Made by a program: the position numbers and the translations under genes
In this document: positions 58,101 to 64,000 of the stretch, piece after piece
Numbering within the stretch: position 1 is the stretch's first letter
How the letters are laid out: every line of letters starts with the position of its first letter
NCBI RefSeq assembly: GCF_001424385.1
Contig: NZ_LMPO01000008.1
Coordinates: forward strand, 674,674 to 738,673
Source of the DNA: Curtobacterium sp. Leaf183
Lineage (GTDB): Bacteria; Actinomycetota; Actinomycetes; Actinomycetales; Microbacteriaceae
Length of the DNA stretch: 64,000 nt
Reading direction: 5' to 3'
The notes under the pieces: model-generated
The model's input: only the letters and a program-made list of their open reading frames with translations
Database searches by the model: none
Told to the model about the DNA's origin: nothing

Positions 58101-60580
58101 ACCACGACCCGGCCGGCGGCGGGGCCGTCGACGATCGTGGTCGTCAGTCCGGTGCCGTGGTCGTTGCCCTGCACGTCGATGGTCACGGGCACGTTGGCAC
58201 GGGTGCTCGCGGTGTCGTCGGCCGCGGCCGGCACCACCGTCAGGGTGACCGTCGCCGTGGACAGCGCACCGGTCGAGTCCTGCACCGTGTAGGTGAACGA
58301 GTCCGTGCCCGAGAACCCCTCGACCGGCGTGTACCGGTACGTGCCGGTCGCCTTGTCGAGCTCGAGCGCGCCGTGGGCCGGCTGGTCGTTCGTCACGATG
58401 GTCAGCCCGGCGCCCAGGTCGTTGCCGAGGACGCCGTCCGCGCGGGTCGTGGTCACGACGGCGTCTCCGGCGGTGGTGGTCGCGGCGTCGTCGACGGCCT
58501 CCGGGGCGACGTGCACGGTGACCGTGACGGTGTCGCTCGAGGTGCCGTCGGTGACGGTGTAGTCGAACTGGTCCGGTCCGGAGTACCCGTCGGTCGGCGT
58601 GTACGTGTACGACCCGTCCTTCCCGACGACGACCGAACCGTGAGCGGGCTGCGTGGAACCGGAGACGGTCAGGCCGGTGCCCTGGTCATCGGCCAGGAGG
58701 CCCGGTGCGGCTCCGACCGTCGGCTGTCCGGCCGTCGCGGCGACGGTGTCCGCCCCTGCGGTCGGCACCACGGTGACCGTCACGGTGGCAGTGGTCTGGT
58801 GGCCCTTGGTGTCCTGGGCCACGTAGGTGAAGGAGTCCGAGCCCGAGAAGCCGTCGGCCGGGGTGAAGCGGTAGGCGCCGTCGGCGTCCACGGTCACGGA
58901 GCCGTGCGCCGGCTTCGTGTTCGACACGACGGTGAGTCCGTTGCCGGTGTCGTTCGCGAGCAGGCCGGATGCGGCGTCCGCCGTGGCCGTCGCGCCCGCG
59001 TGCACGGTGACGACGTCATCGGCGGCGGTCGGCGTGACGGTGATCGTCACGGTGCCGGTCTGCTGCTGCCCGGAGCCGTCCTCCGCCACGTAGGTGAAGG
59101 TGTCCGTGCCGGAGAACCCGGCGTCGGAGGTGTAGGTGTACGAGCCGTCGGGGTTGACGGTCGCGGTGCCGTGGGCGGGCTTCGTGTTCGACACGACGGA
59201 CAGGCCGTCACCGGTGTCGTTCGCCAGGACGCCCTGCGCTGCCGGCACCGACAGGGTCTCGCCCGTCACGGCCACGCCGGTGTCCGAGGTCGTCGCGACG
59301 TGTGTGCGGCGCATGGTGTCGGTGAACAGCACGACGACGTCGGTGCCGTCGGAGGACGTGGCCTTGGGGAAGGTGAAGGACGCGGTGTTCCCGGTGCCCT
59401 CGGCGACCTTCCGCCCGCTGTTGACATCGGTGGCGGTCCACGTGGTCGTGTAGTCGGACAGGTCGGTGGTGCCCGCGGCGGTCTGCGTCACGGTGTAGTG
59501 CTTGTCCGGCGTGACCAGGATCGCCCCGGCCTTCTGGCGCTGGAGGCCCGTGTCGGTGCCGCTCGTGGTCGCGGTCGTGCCGCTGTTCGTGCTCGTGATG
59601 CCGTCGCCGGTGATGGCCAGGCCGAACTGGTCGCCGCTGTTCCACCGCTGGTCGACACTCGACTTCCCCGTGACGGTGTCGGCGTAGTTGCACGTCGCCA
59701 GGTCCGAGGCGGCGTAGTTGCCAACGACCGGGAACGACCGCATCTGCGCGCCGGAGGTGGGGTCGAGCTGGTAGATCGTCGTCGCCGAGACGTTGTTGGC
59801 CGTCGACGTGTTCGACACGTACAGGTAGCCGTCGGACGAGAACGCGATGCCCGGGCTGTTCGTGCCGCTCGGCAGCGTGGCGATCTTCGTCGTCGACAGC
59901 GCCGTCGCCCCCGGGGTCGAGGGCACCGTGTCGCTGTCCAGGCGGTACACGGTGTCCGCCGCGACAACGAACATCAGGCCCTGCGAGCTGAACGCGAAGT
60001 CGCCGTTGCCGGCCTTCAGCCCGTTGATCTGGCCGACCTGGCCCAGGTACTGCTTCTTCGCCGGGTCGTAGGCGCCGAGCCAGCCGGTGTTGTCGCCGTA
60101 GTAGTAGATGCCGGACTTCGGGTCCACCGCGCCACGGATGACCGGCCGGACCTTGTCGGTCGCGACGGGGTCCGAGGCGGTGCCCGTCGCCGGGTCGAAC
60201 GAGCGCAGCGTGGCGTTCTGGTTGTTCGCGTTGCCGTTCGCTGCCGCGTACATCGCGGTGCCCTCGCGCGAGATTCCGAGGCCGTTGTTCGCCTGCATGC
60301 CGAGGTCCGCGACGTCGACCGTCGAACCCTTCGAGTCCGCCGCGCTGATGTCGATCGCGACGACCTTGCCCGCGCTGTTCGTCGCGTAGAGCGTGTTCTG
60401 GTCGCAGACGAAGTGCCCGTCCGTGGTGGCGGTGACCGCAGCCGACGCCGGGGTCGCGGCGACCACGGCGGAGGTGGTGCTCAGGCCGGCGCCGACGAGC
60501 AGCGCGGCCGCGAGGACGGCGAGGGGTCGGACGCCACGACGGCGCGCGGGCACGGCGGTGCCCCGGTGAGCAGGCAGCAT
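55121..60580 (-). CDS. Giant cell-wall protein with tandem cadherin-like/Ig-like repeats and LAFTG sorting signal
   Basis: This is a secreted, wall-anchored surface protein of 1819 residues. A signal peptide (cleavage near ATPASA) is followed by a ~380-residue N-terminal beta-propeller-like domain (DGHFVCDQNTLYATNSAGKV, GIAFSSDGYLYVSN). About 15 tandem ~90-residue modules follow, with consensus GVLANDxGxGLTV..PAHGxV, DGSYTYTPxxGFSGTDTFTY and TATVTVTV, of the VCBS/cadherin-like tandem-95 type. The C-terminus has LAFTG, a hydrophobic helix and RRRNARS, a sorting signal of the LAxTG type recognised by class E sortases. ATG 60580 has GAAAGAG upstream. Adhesion or surface coating is inferred; no sortase gene is in the window. 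The opposite-strand 1865-residue ORF is a shadow. Confidence 0.92.
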   Translation of the reverse strand: MLPAHRGTAVPARRRGVRPLAVLAAALLVGAGLSTTSAVVAATPASAAVTATTDGHFVCDQNTLYATNSAGKVVAIDISAADSKGSTVDVADLGMQANNGLGISREGTAMYAAANGNANNQNATLRSFDPATGTASDPVATDKVRPVIRGAVDPKSGIYYYGDNTGWLGAYDPAKKQYLGQVGQINGLKAGNGDFAFSSQGLMFVVAADTVYRLDSDTVPSTPGATALSTTKIATLPSGTNSPGIAFSSDGYLYVSNTSTANNVSATTIYQLDPTSGAQMRSFPVVGNYAASDLATCNYADTVTGKSSVDQRWNSGDQFGLAITGDGITSTNSGTTATTSGTDTGLQRQKAGAILVTPDKHYTVTQTAAGTTDLSDYTTTWTATDVNSGRKVAEGTGNTASFTFPKATSSDGTDVVVLFTDTMRRTHVATTSDTGVAVTGETLSVPAAQGVLANDTGDGLSVVSNTKPAHGTATVNPDGSYTYTSDAGFSGTDTFTYVAEDGSGQQQTGTVTITVTPTAADDVVTVHAGATATADAASGLLANDTGNGLTVVSNTKPAHGSVTVDADGAYRFTPADGFSGSDSFTYVAQDTKGHQTTATVTVTVVPTAGADTVAATAGQPTVGAAPGLLADDQGTGLTVSGSTQPAHGSVVVGKDGSYTYTPTDGYSGPDQFDYTVTDGTSSDTVTVTVHVAPEAVDDAATTTAGDAVVTTTRADGVLGNDLGAGLTIVTNDQPAHGALELDKATGTYRYTPVEGFSGTDSFTYTVQDSTGALSTATVTLTVVPAAADDTASTRANVPVTIDVQGNDHGTGLTTTIVDGPAAGRVVVADDGSVDYTPTTGSSGTDHFSYRVTDTAGLVSRTATVTVTVTPRALPDSAATTADQPVTVAATALTGNDVGTGMHVTGYRDATHGSVAPDASGNAVFTPDTGFSGTGTFWYDAADGSGQPTSSWVVVIVGPMATADAATATAGSTLTVPAGEGVLANDRGTDLRATVDVKPLHGTVDLAADGSYTYTPKDGYSGPDSFTYTATDPDGNTSTGLVSITVTPSTTPDTVTTTANVPVTVTSRDLTANDHGTGLTVTAVHDAHSGSVVLNADGTVTYTPATGTSGTDTFTYEVTGANHNTATGTVTVTITPVLAAPDTTATADGELVVPADQGVLAGSTGTDLHVVDNSDPAHGSVTVDKDGSYTYTPTPGYSGPDTFDATAEDGSGNTATTTVTITVAPKAAADTASTRVGTAVDVPVTTNDSGTGLRVTAVGPVSAVSSAVTAPGTARTTGAGTVTFTPTDGFSGTATFDYTVTDATGGTATATVTVTVSPVAVADALTTPAGTALPISSDTLTGNDHGTGLHVTGHGDARHGTVTDGQGGGLVYTPAPGTSGTDTFTYTATDASGQTTTATVTVLVGTVAVDHTATTSTNGTVTASAATGVLTGDSGTALWAAVDRKPAHGAVELAKDGSFVYTPAEDWSGVDTFTYTATDAEGNTATGLVTITVVPTVRDDSARTTAGRSVTVRGPGVLGNDHGSQLRVVAVGTAAHGTVGIAADGTFVYTPAAGFSGIDHVTYSAQDASGQRVDGTVTITVGIDAVDDSGRTIAGVPVATDARHGLLRNDVGTGLTAALDRKPAHGTARVARDGSYVYTPAAGFTGTDTFTYTVTDASGQTTTATATMVVIAHAVATDDSATGTKGEHVTIAPLDNDHPTGGATFERSTLHLLDPATGASVDRLTVAGEGTWTVSDGVVTFTPTADHTGTLQVGYIVTDSDGQVVKATITVVYPVGLAAKLHAAQLAFTGATGLVGLGLGALALLLAGFALMLRRRNARS

Positions 60581-60704
60581 GAGTCTCTTTCGGGTCGAGG
60601 CTGTCGAGCGCGTCCACGCCGTCCTCACGGTCAGGGAACCGGAGAACGGACGTTCGCGCTGAGCAGATCCTGACAGCTCGTCACCAGCTCATGGGGTGCG
60701 GCGC

Positions 60705-60731
60705 GGTCCCCAGTAGTGGGGACCTCCCAGT
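60705..60731 (+). promoter_or_regulatory. Dyad and repeated CCCAGTA upstream of vanZ-like gene
   Basis: GGTCCCCA-GTAG-TGGGGACC (60705-60724) is a perfect 8-bp dyad, and CCCAGTA occurs at 60709 and 60726. It lies about 30 bp upstream of TAGCGT (60754-60759), the probable -10 box of the vanZ-like gene, in the divergent adhesin/vanZ spacer. Confidence 0.55.
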
Positions 60732-60767
60732 ACGGGTGTCAGGTGCGAGCCGGTAGCGTCGGACCTC

Positions 60768-61667
60768 GTGACCATGCCCCGACGGACCGCGATCGCCCGG
60801 TTCGTGCTCGGCTGCGCGGTGCTCCTCGCCGTGGTGGTCGCGACCCTGCCCGGGGTGGCGAGTGGGGCCGTGGAGCTGTTCCGTGCCGGGGTCGCAGCGC
60901 TGCGCGGTGTCGGACACGGCCTCCTGTCCGTCGAGGACGGCTTCGTCACCGCCGCCGCCGTCACCCTCGTCGTCGTGCCACTGCCCGCGCTCGTCGCGGC
61001 TGCCGGCCGCGGAGCCGCCGCGGTCGCCGGCTGGCGTGCCTCGGTCTGGGCGGCCGTCGCCTGCGTCGTCGTGGTGTCCATCCGCGCCGCCCAGGGTGCG
61101 ACGCCGGGGCCGAGCTGGGTGTCCGGCGTCCTGGCGTGTGCGGTCGGCGTGCTGCTGGGGTGCCTGCTGCTCGCCGCTCTGCGGACGCGGGCTGTCGCGC
61201 CGACGCCCCGCAGCCGGCGCCTGGCGACCACGCTGCTCGCGCTCTACGGCATCGGCGTGCTGCTGGTGGGGTTCTGGGGCTCCCCCGTCGACGCGGGCGC
61301 GCACCCGGGGATCCTGCGGGTGCTCGACCTGGCGCACCGCGCCAGGCTGCCGCTCTGGTTCGGGTACGGGGCGCTCGAGTTCACCGCGAACGTGCTGTTC
61401 TTCGTGCCGCTCGGGCTGCTCGTCGTGCTGCGGCTCGGCACGCGTGCCTGGTGGGCCGGTGCCGCCGCCGGGCTGGTCGTCAGCGCCGCGATCGAGGTCG
61501 GCCAGGCGCTGTTCCTGCCCGCGCGGTTTGCCTCGTTCGACGACGTGCTCGCGAACACGAGCGGTGCCGTGACCGGCGCCATGGCCGGTGTCGTGTTGCT
61601 GGGCCTTCGCGGCCGGCGGACGTCCCCGGGAACGACGAAGCCCCGCCGGAGTGCGGCGGGGCGTTGA
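60768..61667 (+). CDS. VanZ-family membrane protein
   Basis: This 299-residue membrane protein has an extra N-terminal set of about four TM helices before the VanZ domain. The VanZ signature is in the C-terminal half: LEFTANVLFFVPLGLLVVL, SAAIEVGQALFLPARFASFD and DVLANTSGAVTGAMAG. VanZ proteins contribute to low-level teicoplanin resistance in enterococci, but in actinobacteria the role is unknown. GTG 60768 is 8 nt after TAGCGT; ATG 60774 is an alternative. The last ~17 codons are formed by a terminator-like hairpin. Confidence 0.88.
   Translation: MTMPRRTAIARFVLGCAVLLAVVVATLPGVASGAVELFRAGVAALRGVGHGLLSVEDGFVTAAAVTLVVVPLPALVAAAGRGAAAVAGWRASVWAAVACVVVVSIRAAQGATPGPSWVSGVLACAVGVLLGCLLLAALRTRAVAPTPRSRRLATTLLALYGIGVLLVGFWGSPVDAGAHPGILRVLDLAHRARLPLWFGYGALEFTANVLFFVPLGLLVVLRLGTRAWWAGAAAGLVVSAAIEVGQALFLPARFASFDDVLANTSGAVTGAMAGVVLLGLRGRRTSPGTTKPRRSAAGR
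61640..61662. terminator. Terminator hairpin overlapping the vanZ-like 3' end
   Basis: GCCCCGCCG (61640-61648) and CGGCGGGGC (61654-61662) lie inside the last codons of the vanZ-like gene, right before its TGA. The preceding AACGACGAAG is also found before the terminator at 62471. Confidence 0.75.
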
Positions 61668-61685
61668 TCGTACGGGTGGGGCTGG

Positions 61686-62015
61686 TCAGCTGGCCTGGCG
61701 GATGACGTCCGGCAGGACCGTGTGCAGTCGCTCGGCGAGCTTGGCCTGCGCCTCTGCCAGGGTCCGGAAGTCCCCGACGTACTGGCCGAAGGTGTCGGAC
61801 ACGAAGTAGTGGGTGCCCTGCTTGTCGACCGTGCCGCCGTAGTAGCCGCCGTAGTTCGCAGCCCACAGGCCGGTGTCGGGGCGGGTCCAGAGGATGCGGG
61901 CACGCTGCGGTTCGGCAGCGGTGACGACCTCGGCTTCGATGGCAGCGATGACCTCGATGGTCTCCGTGTCGAGGGTCACTTCGGCGACGTTGGGGTGGGT
62001 CTCGGTCATGCTCAT
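61686..62015 (-). CDS. Conserved hypothetical protein, 109 residues
   Basis: This small soluble protein has an acidic helical N-terminal half (ETIEVIAAIEAEVVTAAEPQ). Its C-terminal half is aromatic-rich and probably beta-alpha (TGLWAANYGGYYGGTVDKQG, HYFVSDTFGQYVGDFRTLAE). ATG 62015 has a good AAGGAG site. The C-terminal AQAKLAERLH helix suggests a small alpha+beta fold. I do not recognise the family. Confidence 0.75.
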   Translation of the reverse strand: MSMTETHPNVAEVTLDTETIEVIAAIEAEVVTAAEPQRARILWTRPDTGLWAANYGGYYGGTVDKQGTHYFVSDTFGQYVGDFRTLAEAQAKLAERLHTVLPDVIRQAS

Positions 62016-62287
62016 GTCGCTGCTCCTTGGCGATCCGGGGTACGTGTCCTGACGTCTGCAACGCTATGTCCTGCGCCCCCGGTGCCGCGACCACTCCCGT
62101 GGATTCACGGGATCTGTCAATGCGGAGGACAGGATGATCCCCGTGTTTCCGGGCCGGTACGATCGCGTTTCGGGGTACAGGTCCGCAGCGGGGTACTCGC
62201 GATCTGGACACGGTCCAACAACTCCGACGGATCGGGAATGCGGGTGGAGCGGTACAGCCCACAGGTTGGTGCCGCACACTCCGCCAC
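62016..62287. other. Non-coding spacer upstream of small membrane ORF
   Basis: This is the first part of a ~500-base stretch without long genes. It contains GATCGCG/CGCGATC inverted words around 62160-62205 and CACACT at 62275-62280, a possible -10 box. Nothing else is supported. Confidence 0.5.
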
Positions 62288-62419
62288 ATGGACTCCCGCG
62301 ACCGCTCCCCCCGTCAGATGAAGCGACCCGGGCGGACGCCGGTCTGGCTGTACGTCGTGCTGGTCATCGTGGCCGTGGTCGCCGTGGTGCTGGTGGTGGT
62401 GGCACTGGCGACGCGCTGA
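62288..62419 (+). CDS. 43-residue single-pass membrane protein
   Basis: This short ORF is MDSRDRSPRQMKRPGRTPVW followed by a hydrophobic run of ~20 Val/Leu/Ile/Ala residues and a final TR. The basic N-terminal half and single TM helix indicate N-in topology. ATG 62288 is 7 nt after CACACT, the same arrangement as the leaderless VOC and SRAP genes. A strong terminator follows 50 bp later. The function is unknown and the coding status is inferred. Confidence 0.6.
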   Translation: MDSRDRSPRQMKRPGRTPVWLYVVLVIVAVVAVVLVVVALATR

Positions 62420-62470
62420 CCAGCGCAGGGGCGGCCGGGTGCCAATGGGTGCCGCCCCACGCCGGAACGA

Positions 62471-62506
62471 CGAAGCCCCCGCAGCCAGATGGCTGCGGGG
62501 GCTTCG
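62471..62506. terminator. Two-way terminator, 16-bp perfect stem
   Basis: CGAAGCCCCCGCAGCC (62471-62486) and GGCTGCGGGGGCTTCG (62491-62506) enclose AGAT. It lies just beyond the 3' end of the LAFTG protein gene and downstream of the 43-residue ORF. Confidence 0.9.
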
Positions 62507-62522
62507 TTCAGTGTGTCGAGAC

Positions 62523-63077
62523 TCAGACGGTCTCGCGCTGGCGACGGACCGAGCCGCGGACGACCAGCAGGCCACCACCGAGCAGGACAGCGCCGCCACC
62601 GACCCAGAGGGCGAGGGCGGAGATGGTGCCACCGGTGAAGGCGAGGGTGCCGTTGGTGCCGTTCGAGCCCGAGGCAGCAGCAGCGGCCGCGTCAGCCGGT
62701 GCGACCGTGAAGGACGCGAGGCCGACGACACCCGAGGTGGCGCCCGTGGCGGTCAGGTTGTAGGTGCCCGAGGCACCGGCCGGGAAGGTGACGCGGACGA
62801 CGAGCGAGCCGTCGGACGCAGCCGTGTAGGACTTCGAGACGGTGGTGGTCGGCAGCGCACCCAGGGTGACGGCGCCAGCGCCGGTGACCTGGACGTTAAC
62901 GGTCTCGTTGTCCTGGAACGCACCCGGCGTGAAGCTCACCGCGGCGGTGCCACCGGCGGCGTAGTTGCCGGAGACGGAGACGGACGAGTCGGGCGTGTAG
63001 CCGGCGGCGTTGGCAACGGCCGGCGTCGCGAGCAGTGCGGCCCCAGCCAGCACGACCGCAGCAATGAGCTTCTTCAT
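62523..63077 (-). CDS. LAFTG-anchored cell-wall protein
   Basis: This is a secreted protein of 184 residues. The signal peptide MKKLIAAVVLAGAALLATPA ends near VANAA. A ~110-residue Ig-like beta domain follows (SVSVSGNYAAGGTAAVSFTP, ...GTYNLTATGATSG). The tail is a short Ala/Gly/Asn linker, LAFTG, a hydrophobic helix and RRQRE. The same LAFTG sorting motif ends the giant adhesin, so both are probably anchored by the same class E sortase, encoded elsewhere. ATG 63077 has AGGGGAAAC upstream. Confidence 0.88.
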   Translation of the reverse strand: MKKLIAAVVLAGAALLATPAVANAAGYTPDSSVSVSGNYAAGGTAAVSFTPGAFQDNETVNVQVTGAGAVTLGALPTTTVSKSYTAASDGSLVVRVTFPAGASGTYNLTATGATSGVVGLASFTVAPADAAAAAASGSNGTNGTLAFTGGTISALALWVGGGAVLLGGGLLVVRGSVRRQRETV

Positions 63078-63520
63078 GAAGTTTCCCCTAGTGATCTGAT
63101 CCTCAAGACCCTGAGTCCCAGAGCCCGCAACTTCGGTTCCTCGTCGGCCCCGGCCTTGGTGATGGCGGGCGCGATTTACGAAGTTCGCTCAATCTATCGG
63201 TTTCTCCCAGGATGTTGCCACCTCCGATGCAACAATCTCGTGAACTCTTCGACGGACGCCGCTGACTGCCGGACACCCGGCGGCCGGGCCACATCCGAAC
63301 GATTCACCAAAACCCCAGTTCAGGCAGCGGTCACGCCGGTTTTGACCCCCTGAGCCGAAGCTGAGCGCACGCCCGTTCCACTGCTGTCCGATCGGCCAGG
63401 TTCGACGCTCGCCCCCCGGAATGGGGGCAGGAATCGCCGCGTTCTGGGGACGAACACGACGTGGACAAAGGGTTCTGGGAGCGTTCGCGGCCGTATGGTT
63501 CGCGGTTGCCTGTGCGCCGG
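63078..63520. other. 443-base spacer, no supported gene
   Basis: No gene is supported. The part from about 63170 to 63240 is AT-richer than its surroundings and probably holds the promoter of the LAFTG gene (TAGATT on the minus strand at 63191-63196 would give a ~105-nt leader). The rest is plain GC-rich sequence without clear repeats. Confidence 0.5.
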
Positions 63521-64000
63521 TCAGCCCTGCGCGGGGTTCGCGCAGTCGATCGACAGCGGCTCGACCTTGCCCTGGCGGACCCCGGGCGTCGAGATCGCCT
63601 GCACACCCGCGTTCGCGAACTTCGCCTCGCCGAGGAACGCCACCCGGAACGTGGTGCTCTCCCCCGGTGCCAGCAGGGTCTGCAGCTGCGCCACGGGATG
63701 CCCGCCGTCCGACGTCGTCTGCACGCCCACCTGCTTGCCGTCCTGCGACGACCCGAGGTAGATCGCGTTCGTCGGCGCGTACACAGCGATCAGCGTCTTG
63801 ATCTTGCCGGGCTCGGTACCGAAGTCCCCGCCACCCGTCACGTACTCGGGCAGGGACGTCGCAGCGTCGGCGGGAGCGGTGTTCTTGATCGTCACCTGCA
63901 CCACCGAGGTCGGTCGGCCGTCCTTCCGGCAGATCGAGCTGCCGACTGCAACCGTCTTGTCGAGGTAGTAGTCCATCTTCGAGCCCGTGCCGTCGTTCAG
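63521..64000 (-). CDS. DUF4012 domain protein, C-terminal part (partial)
   Basis: The frame is open to the window edge (159 residues visible). The visible region, LNDGTGSKMDYYLDKTVAVG, VVQVTIKNTAPADAATSLPE and YVTGGGDFGTEPG, is typical of the C-terminal half of large actinobacterial DUF4012 membrane proteins found in exopolysaccharide loci. There is no C-terminal TM helix and the protein ends CANPAQG. An internal ATG at 63976 should not be taken as the start. Function is not established. Confidence 0.82.
   Translation of the reverse strand: MNDGTGSKMDYYLDKTVAVGSSICRKDGRPTSVVQVTIKNTAPADAATSLPEYVTGGGDFGTEPGKIKTLIAVYAPTNAIYLGSSQDGKQVGVQTTSDGGHPVAQLQTLLAPGESTTFRVAFLGEAKFANAGVQAISTPGVRQGKVEPLSIDCANPAQG

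Noticed and set aside
55076-60673. 1865-residue ORF on the plus strand
   Set aside because: It is the antisense of the adhesin gene. The minus-strand product has a signal peptide, regular repeats and a sorting motif; the plus product is Arg/Gly/Val-rich nonsense typical of GC-rich shadows.

Overview
The window is very GC-rich, densely coded DNA of a high-GC Gram-positive. DUF3072 and DUF3073 proteins, a sterol-carrier-like gene next to purD, LAxTG wall-sorting signals, a DtxR-type iron box and many leaderless starts all point to an actinobacterium. Gene content and intergenic style resemble Microbacteriaceae, most like Curtobacterium. That placement is inference from recognition, because the window has no rRNA gene. 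I see no tRNA, rRNA, CRISPR array, transposase, integrase or phage gene; this is chromosomal core mixed with ordinary accessory genes.

Layout. 1-7.3 kb: the N-terminus of a probable DEAD-box helicase, a PPK2 polyphosphate kinase, a lipoprotein esterase, a small membrane protein, an RND efflux pump and a DUF6518-like membrane protein. 7.3-16.8 kb: regulator-centred units (MocR with YczE, DUF4097 with PadR, a MerR/TipAS regulator), an APC permease, small conserved proteins and a flavoprotein monooxygenase. 17-26.3 kb: purM and purF (divergent), a large LuxR-family ATPase regulator, a sterol-carrier-like gene, and purD-purC. 26-34.8 kb: a GAF-PP2C phosphatase, a self-contained ABC transporter plus two-component operon, a lipoprotein, an SDR, a VOC dioxygenase-like protein and a NodA-like acyltransferase. 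35-42 kb: a fur-katA oxidative stress operon, an acyltransferase-3, a CtaG-like assembly factor and a padR-MFS drug efflux operon. 42-49.7 kb: purS-purQ-purL, a 2-hydroxyacid dehydrogenase, chorismate mutase-lactonase, DUF1304 and an iron-siderophore binding lipoprotein. 49.7-64 kb: a shikimate dehydrogenase, an SDR-YchJ-Ohr group, two paralogous membrane proteins, an SRAP (YedK/HMCES) protein, a 1.8-kilo-residue repeat adhesin, VanZ, a second LAFTG wall protein and the end of a DUF4012 protein.

How it works together. Seven de novo purine genes lie in three clusters within 28 kb (M|F, DC, SQL), each with its own promoter. Many genes start exactly 6-8 nt after a TAnnnT-like -10 box, so leaderless transcription looks common. 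Several regulators carry clear dyads at their own promoters (PadR x2, MerR, Fur, MocR), and a DtxR box overlaps the start of the siderophore receptor.

The least explained material is intergenic. Convergent gene pairs are separated by families of short palindromic repeats. A GTCGTACGAC-cored element occurs as a 61-bp tandem array at 17.3 kb and again at 39.6 kb, and a GTGCGAGG family occurs at 15.6 and 31.7 kb. Two genes (DUF4097 at 9601 and ctaG-like at 38623) have a good Shine-Dalgarno sequence followed by AGG or ACG exactly where an ATG is expected.
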